This document shows positions 37,059-47,030 of a stretch of 64,000 bases of DNA, piece after piece. A program made the position numbers and the translations under genes. The stretch covers positions 22,973 to 86,972 of the forward strand of contig CALICM010000004.1 in assembly GCA_938049225.1 (NCBI GenBank), written 5' to 3'. This DNA is from an uncultured Paracoccaceae bacterium (lineage in GTDB: Bacteria; Pseudomonadota; Alphaproteobacteria; Rhodobacterales; Rhodobacteraceae). The notes under the pieces were generated by a model. It was not told the DNA's origin, did no database searches, and saw only the letters and a list, made by a program, of their open reading frames with translations. Positions within the stretch are counted from its first letter, which is position 1, and each line of letters starts with the position of its first letter.

Positions 37059-38170
37059 CCCTTGCTCCGCCCCCCATCGCCATGCTGGCGGAACTGACAC
37101 ACCGTTGCCCTCTGGCCTGCCCATATTGCTCCAACCCGGTGAAACTTGCACGTCAAGATACTGAATTAAATAAGGAAACATGGATTTCCGCGTTTCAGCA
37201 AGCGGCGGCGCTTGGTGTGTTGCAACTGCACCTCTCCGGCGGCGAACCGGCCTCCCGCCGGGACCTGACAGAGCTGGTCACCGCCGCCCGCGCGGCCGGG
37301 CTTTACACCAACCTCATCACCTCCGGCATCGGCCTCAGCGAACGGCGGCTGGCCGATTTGAATCAGGCCGGCCTCGACCACATCCAGCTCTCGCTCCAGG
37401 GCACCGATGCCGCCATGGCGGACGAGATCGGCGGCTATCGCGGCGGCTTCGAGCGCAAGATGCAGGTCGCCGCGTGGATCGCCGACATCGGTTTTCCCCT
37501 GACCCTGAACACCGTGTTGCACCGCCGGAACCTACACCAACTCCCCCGCGCGATCGAGATCGCCCAGGAGATGAGCGCCCGGCGGATCGAGGTGGCGACG
37601 GTGCAGTTCCACGGCTGGGCGCTTCGGAACCGCGACGCCCTGATGCCGACCCGCGAGCAAGCGGCGGAGACCACCCGCGTCGTGACCGAAGCCCGGGCCC
37701 GCCTGCGCGGGAAACTGGTCATCGACTACGTGCCTGCCGACTACCACGAGGAGTTCCCCAAACGCTGCATGGGCGGCTGGGGCACAACCGGGCTGAACAT
37801 CGCCCCGGATGGGCAGGTGCTGCCCTGCCACGCGGCCCAGACGATCCCACATCTGACCTTCGACCGGATCCAGGACAAACCGCTGGCCGAGATCTGGCAC
37901 CGCAGCGACGCCTTCAATGCGTACCGTGGCACCGACTGGATGGCCGAGCCCTGCAAAAGCTGCGACCGGAAGACGGTCGACTTCGGCGGCTGCCGGTGCC
38001 AGGCTCTCGCCCTCACCGGCGATGCCTCCGCCACCGACCCGGCGTGCAGCAAATCACCCCACCACGCCTCGATGCAGGCGCAGGCCGCTGACCATGCGGC
38101 GCAAGTGAACGCCGCGCTGACGTATCGGATCGCCCCCGGCAAACCGGTCCCCGCCCAAGGGAAACGTTGA
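37055..38170 (+). CDS. pqqE: PqqE, radical SAM PqqA-crosslinking enzyme
   Basis: The 371-residue product has the radical SAM cluster Cys18, Cys22 and Cys25 (RCPLACPYCSNP), SGGEP and a C-terminal SPASM part with more cysteines (RCMGGWG, VLPCHAAQ, CKSCDRKTVDFGGCRC). It links Glu and Tyr of PqqA. It is the last gene of the pqq run. Confidence 0.96.
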   Translation: MTLAPPPIAMLAELTHRCPLACPYCSNPVKLARQDTELNKETWISAFQQAAALGVLQLHLSGGEPASRRDLTELVTAARAAGLYTNLITSGIGLSERRLADLNQAGLDHIQLSLQGTDAAMADEIGGYRGGFERKMQVAAWIADIGFPLTLNTVLHRRNLHQLPRAIEIAQEMSARRIEVATVQFHGWALRNRDALMPTREQAAETTRVVTEARARLRGKLVIDYVPADYHEEFPKRCMGGWGTTGLNIAPDGQVLPCHAAQTIPHLTFDRIQDKPLAEIWHRSDAFNAYRGTDWMAEPCKSCDRKTVDFGGCRCQALALTGDASATDPACSKSPHHASMQAQAADHAAQVNAALTYRIAPGKPVPAQGKR

Positions 38171-38568
38171 CAGCTGTCAACATCCTCACGCCGCCGCCTT
38201 CGCATGGCGGTTCAGGCAGGCCATCACCATCGGCCCCGGGGGGGAACGCCCTTGCCCCCGCCTTCGCCGTCAAGGCCCGCAGATGCCCCAAAAGGCCGCC
38301 CGAGCGCTGCACAGGTCGCGGAAAGCCGTAGCAAACGTCGGTTATCACAAACCACTACATCGCTGGCGTAGGATTCCACCCTCTCCCGCAAGCGACCCAT
38401 GATCGGCAGCGCGTCAGGGTTAAAGCGTTTGCGTTTGATCTGATGCGTTTTGCAACGCGAACGTAAAAAGCTGTTGTGGCGTTCGGTCCTATCGCTTGTG
38501 TTGGCGTCACAAATCTGCATTCCAGATTTTCAGTCCGACGGGGCAGAGGGCCCGACGGTAGAACGGAT
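38171..38568. other. Intergenic region after pqqE, no confident gene
   Basis: These 398 bases lie between the convergent pqqE and the periplasmic protein gene. A minus-strand frame of 98 codons (38224-38520) includes a stretch PDALPIMGRLRERVESYASDV that looks protein-like, but it has no convincing start signal and I recognise no family. It may be a decayed gene fragment. The C-rich stretch 38225-38260 is AT-poor and out of pattern. Confidence 0.3.
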
Positions 38569-39195
38569 CTATCCGTCCTCGCGCACCACAGCCTGCAGCA
38601 TCTGCGCGATGCCGAACAGACGACGTTCAAGAAGCACCGGGGTTTCGCACAGGTAGGTGATCGACCGCTGGCGGTCGGAGTAGATGACCTGATCCCAGTC
38701 CAGTTGCTCTTCCAGCACATCGACCTTGTCGAAATCCGGGCTGTCGGCGGCCATCAGGCGGTCCATCTCGGCCCGGGTTGCGTCGATCTTTTCGGCCAGG
38801 GCGATCTGGCCCAGCGAAAACTCTCCGATGCCGCGGATGATCCGCGCGCGGCGGGTGGAGAGCCGGTCGAACACGGTCGTGAACACCTGACCCAGATGCG
38901 CCGGGTTGCCCGCGTGGGCCGCCGCGAAGGCCTCCACCTGCGGTGTGGCGTCCTCCAGTGCAACGCGGCGCAGTGCCAGAGTTTCGCCCAGATCGCGGAT
39001 GTCGCGCTGGAGCGCGTCGTCAAGCTCCGCCTCCGCCTCCGCCTCGATGGGGTAGGGCCACATCAGACCGGGCGACAGTTGCTCGACCTTGCGCTGGACG
39101 CAGGGCCATGTGGGGTCCGAGAAATCGGCGGACGTGGCGGGCCCGGCCACGGCAAGACCGATCAGAGCAACGGCAATCGAGTTGGCACGCATCAT
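38569..39195 (-). CDS. Secreted helical protein of unknown function in the C1 cluster
   Basis: The 208-residue product has a signal peptide (MMRANSIAVALIGLAVAGPATSA) and a mature part that starts DFSDPTWPCVQRKVEQLSPG and is mostly acidic helix with two cysteines (PCVQ near the N-terminus, YLCE near the C-terminus). ATG 39195 or 39192 follows AAAGGGG. I infer a periplasmic location. It lies between pqq and formaldehyde genes on the opposite strand; similar proteins accompany xox clusters in Rhodobacterales as far as I recall, with no function known. Confidence 0.68.
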   Translation of the reverse strand: MMRANSIAVALIGLAVAGPATSADFSDPTWPCVQRKVEQLSPGLMWPYPIEAEAEAELDDALQRDIRDLGETLALRRVALEDATPQVEAFAAAHAGNPAHLGQVFTTVFDRLSTRRARIIRGIGEFSLGQIALAEKIDATRAEMDRLMAADSPDFDKVDVLEEQLDWDQVIYSDRQRSITYLCETPVLLERRLFGIAQMLQAVVREDG

Positions 39196-39364
39196 CGAAC
39201 CCCTTTGGTAAATCAGCCTAGACCTTGTGTCCGGCGACTGTCCACGCCCAAGGCCACCGCCCCAATACAAACTATGGTCTTAATTCTCGAACCCGGCTGC
39301 AGGGGTCATACTCACAGATAAAAGCGGCCCGGACAACGCGGCCGGATGTGGGGAGGGAAAGACC

Positions 39365-40477
<1,113 letters not shown>

Positions 40478-40484
40478 GCAGGGG

Positions 40485-41321
40485 ATGGAACTGGTTTTCG
40501 AAAATCGGAGCTTCGGCGGCACGCAGGCGATCTATCGCCACGCCTCGGCGGTGTGCAATTGCGACATGACCTTCGCGGCGTTTCTGCCACCGCAGGCCCG
40601 GCACCGGCCGGTTCCCGCGCTTTGGTATCTTTCCGGCCTCACCTGCACCCACGAAAACGCCATGACCAAGGGCGGGTTTCAGGAACATGCGGCCCAGGCC
40701 GGGCTGGCGGTGATCTTCCCCGACACCTCCCCGAGAGGGGACGCGGTCAGCGACGACGATGCCTATGACCTGGGGCAGGGGGCCGGGTTCTATCTGAACG
40801 CCACCCGCGACCCGTGGAGGCCGCACTACCAGATGTACGACTACATCACCACCGAACTGCGTAAGCTGGTGTCCGAAACGCTGCCCGTCTGCAGCCGCCA
40901 CGGGATCACCGGGCACTCGATGGGCGGCCATGGCGCGCTGACTATCGCGATGCGCAACTCGCACCTCTACGAGTCGCTTTCGGCCTTTGCGCCGATTGCC
41001 AACCCGACCCGGTCCGACTGGGGCCGCAAGCAGCTCAGCACCTATCTGGGCGATGACGAAAGCGCCTGGGCGGAGCATGACGCGACCCTGCTGCTGGAAG
41101 AGCGCGGCTGGAAGAACGACCTGCTGATCGATCAGGGGACCGACGACCAGTTTCTGGACCTGCTGAAGCCGGAGGCGTTTGCCGGGATGATGGCGTCGCG
41201 GCGGCAGCCGGGGATGCTGCGGATGCAGGCGGGCTACGACCACTCGTACTTCTTCATCAGCACGTTTGCCCGCGACCATGTCGAGTGGCACGCAACTCGC
41301 CTTCATCAGGAACAGAACTAG
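40485..41321 (+). CDS. fghA: S-formylglutathione hydrolase
   Basis: The 278-residue serine hydrolase (esterase D type) releases formate and glutathione. Nucleophile Ser145 in GHSMGGHGA, oxyanion region [13 protein letters not shown], and the C-terminal YDHSYFF with the catalytic histidine. It completes formaldehyde oxidation after the preceding dehydrogenase. The cytochrome gene starts 11 bases downstream. Confidence 0.97.
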   Translation: MELVFENRSFGGTQAIYRHASAVCNCDMTFAAFLPPQARHRPVPALWYLSGLTCTHENAMTKGGFQEHAAQAGLAVIFPDTSPRGDAVSDDDAYDLGQGAGFYLNATRDPWRPHYQMYDYITTELRKLVSETLPVCSRHGITGHSMGGHGALTIAMRNSHLYESLSAFAPIANPTRSDWGRKQLSTYLGDDESAWAEHDATLLLEERGWKNDLLIDQGTDDQFLDLLKPEAFAGMMASRRQPGMLRMQAGYDHSYFFISTFARDHVEWHATRLHQEQN

Positions 41322-41332
41322 GAAGACCCGAT

Positions 41333-41737
41333 ATGCTCAAACCCTCGCTTGCCGCTTTTTGTCTCTGCCTTGCCCCGGCGCTGGCGCTGGCCGATGGCCA
41401 TGCGCTGCCCGGCGACGCGGAGGCCGGCGAAAAGGTGTTCCGCAAGTGCAAGGCGTGTCACGCGGTCGGCGCGGATGCCAAGAACAAGGTCGGCCCGGTG
41501 CTGAACGGAATTGTCGGGGCCGCTGTCGGCGCCAACGACGGGTTCAAGTATTCCGACGCGCTTCTGGCACTGACTGCCGAGGACAAGATCTGGACGCCGG
41601 AGGAGCTGGACGCCTTCCTGACCAAGCCCCGGGACTACGTGAAGGGCACCAAGATGAGCTTTGCCGGCCTGCGCAAGGAGGACGACCGCACGAACGTAAT
41701 CGCATATCTCGCGACCTTTGCCGACGAAGGATCGTGA
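41333..41737 (+). CDS. Periplasmic class I cytochrome c
   Basis: The 134-residue product has a signal peptide ([15 protein letters not shown]), the haem-binding Cys39-x-x-Cys42-His43 (CKACH), and an axial methionine in [10 protein letters not shown], as in mitochondrial-type c2 or c-552/c-553i (CycB) cytochromes. It probably passes electrons from alcohol oxidation to the terminal oxidase. AGGAAG precedes the start. It lies between formaldehyde genes and xoxF. Confidence 0.93.
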   Translation: MLKPSLAAFCLCLAPALALADGHALPGDAEAGEKVFRKCKACHAVGADAKNKVGPVLNGIVGAAVGANDGFKYSDALLALTAEDKIWTPEELDAFLTKPRDYVKGTKMSFAGLRKEDDRTNVIAYLATFADEGS

Positions 41738-41865
41738 GGCAGGGCATCGCTGGCCTGCCCGGGTGCGCAAAGGCCCCCGAATGGCCCAGCATCGATCAGC
41801 GGCAGGTCCTTTCGGGGCCGAGTGCTGAAAATGCGGCTAAAGCGCCGCCAACTAGGGAGACCAAG

Positions 41866-43668
41866 ATGAAAAAGCTTATGCTTTTGGCTTCTGGGATCGC
41901 ACTTTGCTCCGCGTCGATGGCGGTGGCCAATGATGATCTCATATCCCAGATGGAGGACCCCAAACAGTGGGCGATCCAGACGGGGGACTACTCCAACCAG
42001 CGGTACAGCCAACTGGATCAGATCAACGCGGAGAACGTTGGCGATCTGCAGGTGGCATGGACCTTCTCGACCGGTGTTCTGCGGGGCCACGAGGGCTCGC
42101 CGCTGGTCATCGGCGATGTGATGTACGTGCACACGCCGTTCCCGAACATCGTCTACGCGCTTGATCTGGCCAACGAAGGCAAGATCATCTGGAAGTACGA
42201 GCCCAAACAGGACCCGGACGTCATTCCGGTGATGTGCTGTGACACCGTCAACCGCGGTGTGGCCTACGCCGAGGGCAAGATCTTCCTGCATCAGGCCGAC
42301 ACCAAGGTGGTCGCTCTTGACGCCGCCACCGGCGCGGTCGTGTGGGAGGCGCAGAACGGCGATCCGTCGGTCGGCGAGACCAACACCGCGACAGTGCTGC
42401 CGATCAAGGACAAGGTCATCGTCGGCATCTCCGGCGGCGAGTTCGGTGTGCGCGGGTCGGTCACGGCCTATGACATGAGCTCGGGCGAGCAGGTCTGGCG
42501 CGCCTATTCCATGGGGCCGGACAGCGACATCCTGGCCGATCCGAACACGACCACCCATCTGGGCAAGCCGGTTGGCGCGGACTCGGGCACGAACACCTGG
42601 GAAGGCGATCAGTGGATGATCGGGGGCGGCACCACCTGGGGCTGGTATTCCGCCGATCTGGAAGAGAACCTGATGTACTACGGTACCGGGAACCCCTCCA
42701 CCTGGAACCCGGCACAGCGCCCGGGCGACAACCGCTGGTCGATGACCGTCATGGCGCGTGACATCGACACCGGCATGGCCAAGTGGTTCTACCAGATGAC
42801 GCCGCACGACGAGTGGGACTATGACGGGATCAACGAAATGATCCTGACCGAGCAGGAGATTGACGGGCAGACCCGCAAGCTTTTGACCCACTTCGACCGC
42901 AACGGTCTGGCCTACACAATGGACCGGGTGTCGGGAGAGCTTCTCGTCGCTGAGAAGTATGACCCGGCGGTCAACTGGACCACGGGCGTCGACATGGACC
43001 CCAACTCCGAGACCTATGGCCGCCCGGCCGTGGTCGCGCAGTACTCCACCGAGCAGAACGGCGAGGACGTGAACTCGACCGGCATCTGCCCGGCGGCGCT
43101 GGGAACCAAGGACCAGCAGCCCGCGGCCTACAGCCCGGATACCCAGCTGATGTACGTGCCGACCAACCACGTCTGCATGGACTACGAGCCGTTCCGCGTC
43201 AGCTACACCGCCGGTCAGCCCTATGTGGGTGCGACGCTGGCGATGTATCCGGCGCCGGACAGCCACGGCGGCATGGGCAACTTCATCGCCTGGGACAACA
43301 TCTCGGGTGAGATCAAGTGGTCGATCCCCGAGCAGTTCTCCGTGTGGTCGGGCGCCCTGGCCACCGCGGGCAACGTGGTGTTCTACGGCACGCTTGAGGG
43401 CCATCTGAAGGCGGTGAACGCCGAGACGGGCGAGGAGCTTTACAAGTTCAAGACCCCGTCGGGCATCATCGGCAACGTGATGACCTACGAGTCCGGCGGC
43501 AAGCAGTATCTCGGCATCCTGTCGGGTGTCGGTGGCTGGGCCGGGATCGGCCTGGCGGCTGGCCTGACCAACCCGAACGACGGTCTGGGGGCTGTGGGCG
43601 GTTACGCGGCGCTCAGCGACTACACCGCGCTTGGGGGTCAGCTGACCATCTTCGCCTTGCCGAACTGA
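41866..43668 (+). CDS. xoxF: Lanthanide-dependent methanol dehydrogenase XoxF
   Basis: The 600-residue quinoprotein has a signal peptide ([21 protein letters not shown]) and a PQQ propeller. The adjacent-cysteine disulphide that caps PQQ is Cys124-Cys125 (VIPVMCCDT). The catalytic Asp318 is followed two residues later by Asp320 in [10 protein letters not shown]; that extra Asp marks lanthanide-binding XoxF, where calcium MxaF has Ala. It oxidises methanol, perhaps to formate, in the periplasm and gives electrons to XoxG. No mxaF is seen in the window. GGGAG lies upstream of ATG 41866. Confidence 0.97.
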   Translation: MKKLMLLASGIALCSASMAVANDDLISQMEDPKQWAIQTGDYSNQRYSQLDQINAENVGDLQVAWTFSTGVLRGHEGSPLVIGDVMYVHTPFPNIVYALDLANEGKIIWKYEPKQDPDVIPVMCCDTVNRGVAYAEGKIFLHQADTKVVALDAATGAVVWEAQNGDPSVGETNTATVLPIKDKVIVGISGGEFGVRGSVTAYDMSSGEQVWRAYSMGPDSDILADPNTTTHLGKPVGADSGTNTWEGDQWMIGGGTTWGWYSADLEENLMYYGTGNPSTWNPAQRPGDNRWSMTVMARDIDTGMAKWFYQMTPHDEWDYDGINEMILTEQEIDGQTRKLLTHFDRNGLAYTMDRVSGELLVAEKYDPAVNWTTGVDMDPNSETYGRPAVVAQYSTEQNGEDVNSTGICPAALGTKDQQPAAYSPDTQLMYVPTNHVCMDYEPFRVSYTAGQPYVGATLAMYPAPDSHGGMGNFIAWDNISGEIKWSIPEQFSVWSGALATAGNVVFYGTLEGHLKAVNAETGEELYKFKTPSGIIGNVMTYESGGKQYLGILSGVGGWAGIGLAAGLTNPNDGLGAVGGYAALSDYTALGGQLTIFALPN

Positions 43669-43692
43669 ACAGCGGCCTACTTCCAAAGAACA

Positions 43693-43721
43693 CGGCTGGC
43701 GGGAATCACCCCCGCCAGCCG
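43693..43721 (+). terminator. Strong hairpin between xoxF and xoxG
   Basis: CGGCTGGCGGG (43693-43703) and CCCGCCAGCCG (43711-43721) pair perfectly over 11 bases around a 7-base loop. No T-run follows, so it is more likely an mRNA-stabilising or attenuating structure that raises xoxF over xoxG than a full terminator. Confidence 0.6.
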
Positions 43722-43745
43722 ACCAACCAAAGCGGGTGAGGAACC

Positions 43746-44261
43746 ATGAAATTCACAGGAAGGATTGCCGTCATCGGTCTGGCAGCGTGCATCGGCGCGG
43801 CTGCATCGGCACAGGACACGGACAACCTGACGGCGGCGTACTCGGAAGACGGCCGCTATTATACCGAGGATGATATTCCGACCTACAACGTGGCCGAGGA
43901 CGGCACGGTGGACTGGCTGACCTACTCCGGGTTCCGCCGCTACCACTCGGAATGCCACGTCTGCCACGGCCCGGAAGGGGAGGGGTCGTCCTACGCGCCG
44001 GCGTTGAAGAAGTCCGCCATCGATATGGACTACTACGATTTCTACGACATCGTGGTGAACGGCCGCCAGAAGGTGAATGCGGCGGAAAACTCGGTCATGC
44101 CAGCGTTCGGCGATAACCCGAATGTCATGTGCTATCTTGACGATATCTACGTCTACATGAAAGCGCGCGGCGCCGAGGTGGTCCCGCGGGGCAGACCCGG
44201 CAAGAAAGAGGGGAAGTCGGAGGTGATCCGCGAAGATGAGAACAACTGCCTTGGGGTTTGA
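43746..44261 (+). CDS. xoxG: XoxF-partner cytochrome c XoxG
   Basis: The 171-residue product has a signal peptide ending ASAQD and one haem site Cys70-x-x-Cys73-His74 (CHVCHGPEGEG), with Met118 in SVMPAFGD as likely axial ligand. The Tyr-rich stretch IDMDYYDFYDIVVNG is typical of cytochrome cL/XoxG. It takes electrons from XoxF. Its end overlaps the xoxJ start by 26 bases. Confidence 0.94.
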   Translation: MKFTGRIAVIGLAACIGAAASAQDTDNLTAAYSEDGRYYTEDDIPTYNVAEDGTVDWLTYSGFRRYHSECHVCHGPEGEGSSYAPALKKSAIDMDYYDFYDIVVNGRQKVNAAENSVMPAFGDNPNVMCYLDDIYVYMKARGAEVVPRGRPGKKEGKSEVIREDENNCLGV

Positions 44262-45090
44262 TCCAAGACACTGGATTGCCCTGACGCTGGCGGCGCTTGC
44301 CCTCGTCGCCAGTCCGGCTGGCGCGCAGACCTCTGACCTGGTGTCGCAAAAAGCGCTCAGAGTGTGCGCCGATCCAGCCAATGCGCCGATGTCGGCGAAG
44401 GATGAGAGCGGCTATGAGAATAAGCTGGCCGATTTCATCGCCGCGAAGCTGGATCTGCCAGTGCAGTACACCTGGTATCCGATGGCCACGGGCTTCATCC
44501 GCAACACCCTCAGGGCCAAGGAATGCGACGTGGTGATGGCCTATGCCCAGGGTCATGAGCTGGTGCTCAACACCAACCACTACCTGACCTCCGCCTATTC
44601 GCTGATTGTCCCCGCCGGGGGCGATCTGGTCGGGGTGGAGACGCTGGCCGACCCGGCCCTGAAGGGGCAGCGCATCGGGATCATCGCCGGCACCCCGCCG
44701 TCCGCGCACCTCGCCCGCAACGGGCTGATCGGCAAGGCGAAGGCTTATAACCTGGTGGTTGACCGCCGTCACGAAAGCCCCGCAATCGACATGCTTGAGG
44801 ACCTCAAGGCGGGGGAGATCGACGCCGCCATCCTGTGGGGACCGCTGGGCGGCCCGTTGGTCAAGGGCGGTTACCCGGACCTGACGTTGGTGCCGCTGAT
44901 CCGTGAGGAATTGCCCCCGCGCCTGTTCTTCCGCATCACCATGGGAGTGCGGCAGGGGGAGAAGGTGTGGCAGCGGAAGCTGAACTCGCTGATCCGCCGC
45001 AACCAGGACGAGATCAACCGGATCCTGTCCGATGCCGGTGTGCCGCTGATCAGCGACCTGGGCGACGCGGTGCTGGAGATCTCGAATTGA
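44236..45090 (+). CDS. xoxJ: XoxJ periplasmic binding protein of methanol dehydrogenase
   Basis: The 284-residue product has a signal peptide and a family-3 solute-binding fold: LRVCADPANAPMSAKDESGYENKLAD, CDVVMAYAQGHE and AILWGPLGGP. MoxJ/XoxJ proteins are required for dehydrogenase assembly or activation. The start lies inside xoxG, and the stop overlaps the next start (TTGA). Confidence 0.93.
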   Translation: MRTTALGFDPRHWIALTLAALALVASPAGAQTSDLVSQKALRVCADPANAPMSAKDESGYENKLADFIAAKLDLPVQYTWYPMATGFIRNTLRAKECDVVMAYAQGHELVLNTNHYLTSAYSLIVPAGGDLVGVETLADPALKGQRIGIIAGTPPSAHLARNGLIGKAKAYNLVVDRRHESPAIDMLEDLKAGEIDAAILWGPLGGPLVKGGYPDLTLVPLIREELPPRLFFRITMGVRQGEKVWQRKLNSLIRRNQDEINRILSDAGVPLISDLGDAVLEISN

Positions 45091-45644
45091 GAACGGCGGG
45101 GGCGGTCGTCGTCGCCGCCCTGTTCCCCCTCGCCGTGGTGGCACAGACCGCGCCCGAACCGAGCGACTATCGCACCGACCACTACCGCGCCCCGGTGCCC
45201 GCAACGCTGGCCGGGGGGACGGTTCTTGGTCCTGAAGAGGCGCATAACCTTTGGTCCACCGGCACCGCCATCTTTGTTGACGTCCTGCCGCAGGCGCCCA
45301 AGCCCGCGAACCTTCCGGAGGGCACGATCTGGCGTGATCCGCCGCGCAATTCGATCCCCGGGGCGATCTGGCTGCCCAATGTCGGTTACGGGGCGATTGC
45401 CGAGGTGACAGCGGACTACTTCCGCACCGGGCTTGAGACGGCGACGGGCGGCGACCCCACCAAACCGCTGGTGTTCTTCTGCCTTGAGGACTGCTGGATG
45501 AGCTGGAATGCCGCCAAACAGGCGCTGGAGTGGGGATACAGGGACGTCTACTGGCTGCCCGAAGGCACCGACGGCTGGGCGCTTTGGGACTACCCGCTGG
45601 AACAAGTCAAGCCAGCGCCGGGCCAACCGCAGGCGGCAAAATAA
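45087..45644 (+). CDS. PQQ-dependent catabolism-associated CXXCW-motif protein (rhodanese-like)
   Basis: The 185-residue product starts at TTG 45087, overlapping xoxJ, with a signal peptide (VVVAALFPLAVVAQ). The core is a rhodanese fold whose active-site region reads VFFCLEDCWMSWNA, the C-x-x-x-C-W hallmark of this family in quinoprotein clusters. A periplasmic redox or sulphur-transfer role is assumed but unproven. It is the last gene of the xox run on this strand. Confidence 0.9.
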   Translation: MRTAGAVVVAALFPLAVVAQTAPEPSDYRTDHYRAPVPATLAGGTVLGPEEAHNLWSTGTAIFVDVLPQAPKPANLPEGTIWRDPPRNSIPGAIWLPNVGYGAIAEVTADYFRTGLETATGGDPTKPLVFFCLEDCWMSWNAAKQALEWGYRDVYWLPEGTDGWALWDYPLEQVKPAPGQPQAAK

Positions 45645-46162
45645 GCCGGATCGGGCGTGGTTTCGGTGGCAATAACCTATTTCGATTAAAGTGCGGAGTA
45701 ATTAATGTAGGAACGAGACACCGGCTCACAGAGCTCAAGACGAGATTCACTGATATCCCGTATTTCTGTGGCTCCCCCATTTCTTGAGAAGCTTGTTTGA
45801 ATGAATTGAATTCACGCTGTTCCTCGGCTGGGCGTTGAGATATCGCGAAGGATCCTGCAGGACTGCGCAATCCCATTGTTTTTACCTTTGTGACCTCTTT
45901 CGCCAAGTTTCCATCTGTGATTTTCCAAGCGCCACTTGCAAGCATCTCTATGTCGATATCCATACCATCTTGAGATAATGATATAACGACCTGATAGGAG
46001 CTCTTCTTGCTGCTCAGGTATTGAATATCGATGACTGCGCTTCCCGCGGGCGTTCCATTTGATGGCGGGGTTTGCATTGCGCAATGCCAAGACCCGATGA
46101 GCAACTGCTCTATCTTTAGTTTCGCAGCCTGCGAAACTAAAGACGACAAGAAATGAAAGCAA
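45607..46162 (-). pseudogene. Putative lipoprotein gene with an apparent frameshift
   Basis: A frame from ATG 46162 encodes a lipoprotein signal MLSFLVVFSFAGCETK with lipobox FAGC, but after it this frame gives an unlikely sequence. A second frame, from about 46140 to 45607, gives a plausible body: KIEQLLIGSWHCAMQTPP, AVIDIQYLSSKKSSYQVV, DIDIEMLASGAWKI. The two would join by a one-base shift near 46130. The region is AT-richer than the flanks, suggesting separate origin. Alternatives: the second frame starts at TTG 46149 and is a real gene without a signal, or a sequencing error. The 3' end overlaps the rhodanese-like gene by 38 bases. Confidence 0.5.
46114..46142. repeat. Perfect 29-base palindrome inside the frameshifted lipoprotein gene
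   Basis: CTTTAGTTTCGCAG (46114-46127), a central C, and CTGCGAAACTAAAG (46129-46142) are perfectly inverse-complementary. It covers the lipobox codons, where the reading frame also changes. Confidence 0.85.
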
Positions 46163-46217
46163 AATCCTAGCGCTCGCCTAAATCCGCATCTGGATTGCAG
46201 ATCAATGAGTTCAAATC

Positions 46218-47030
46218 CTAGTACCCCCCCAACCGCTTGTGCGCTGTCGCCACGGTCCCGTCGGTGTCGGTCATCGTGATCCCCACCGACTGGGTGCGGC
46301 TGGGCACGGAGACGCCGACGCGCGGGTTTTCCGACAGCGAGATGGAGCCGGTCAGGTCAACATACCCCGTCCCGTCTAGGTCAATCTCCACCGTCTCCAC
46401 ATAGCGCATCGGGATGAACAGGAGCGAGATCTGGTCCATCTGCATGCCAGAGTGCGAGGGGTGGGAGATATCGACATCCAGCTGGCTGAGCCGCTGGGAA
46501 AAGCTGGTCAGGTCGAGCCCGGTAAGGCCCGATACCCCGGCGGTGATGCCGATATGCATCTCCCCCAGGCTCGCCAGCGCCTCCTCCGCGTCGGTGCCCG
46601 GCGGGGCCGAGCAGGCGCCCTGGCCGGAGGTTTTGACAAAGGTCTCGGCGACCCACACCCGGCTGTCCGTGGTCTCCACCACCACATGCAGCGGGGTGGG
46701 GCCGTTCACGCGCATGGTCACGTCGAAGAAGAACCGCGGCTGCGGGGAGTCGAGGGTGAACACGGCCGAAACGGGCATCGGGTTTTCGTCCAGCACCAGG
46801 GTCACCTTCCCGATGTTCAAGCCTTTGGGCGCCGCAATCTCGGCGGCAATCTGTGTACGCGCGTCGTCCCGGGTGCGATAGGGCGCATCGATGGAGATGA
46901 TGTCCGACCCATCAAGCAGCGTCCGACCCGGATAGATCTGTTCGCTGATGCTGTCCCAGGTGGTGTTGCTGGCCAAAGCGGGCAGGGCGGCGGCTCCAAC
47001 CACCAGCAGTGCTATCAGAGCGTGTTTCAT
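46218..47030 (-). CDS. Quinoprotein dehydrogenase-associated SoxYZ-like carrier
   Basis: The 270-residue product has a signal peptide (MKHALIALLVVGAAALPALA), a SoxY-like N-terminal domain (TWDSISEQIYPGRTLLDGSDIISIDAPYR) and a SoxZ-like C-terminal Ig domain (PRVGVSVPSRTQSVGITMTDTDG). The mid-protein cysteine in GQGACSAPPG may be the carrier residue. Such fused SoxYZ-like proteins occur with PQQ dehydrogenases; their cargo is unknown. ATG 47030 overlaps the propeller gene's stop. Confidence 0.85.
   Translation of the reverse strand: MKHALIALLVVGAAALPALASNTTWDSISEQIYPGRTLLDGSDIISIDAPYRTRDDARTQIAAEIAAPKGLNIGKVTLVLDENPMPVSAVFTLDSPQPRFFFDVTMRVNGPTPLHVVVETTDSRVWVAETFVKTSGQGACSAPPGTDAEEALASLGEMHIGITAGVSGLTGLDLTSFSQRLSQLDVDISHPSHSGMQMDQISLLFIPMRYVETVEIDLDGTGYVDLTGSISLSENPRVGVSVPSRTQSVGITMTDTDGTVATAHKRLGGY

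Noticed and set aside
41866..43668. Calcium-dependent MxaF instead of XoxF
   Set aside because: The second Asp in WDYDG and the xoxGJ neighbours without mxaI point to XoxF.
41635..43686. Minus-strand open frame of about 680 codons opposite xoxF
   Set aside because: xoxF is unambiguous on the plus strand; the antisense frame is Val/His/Arg-rich without domains.
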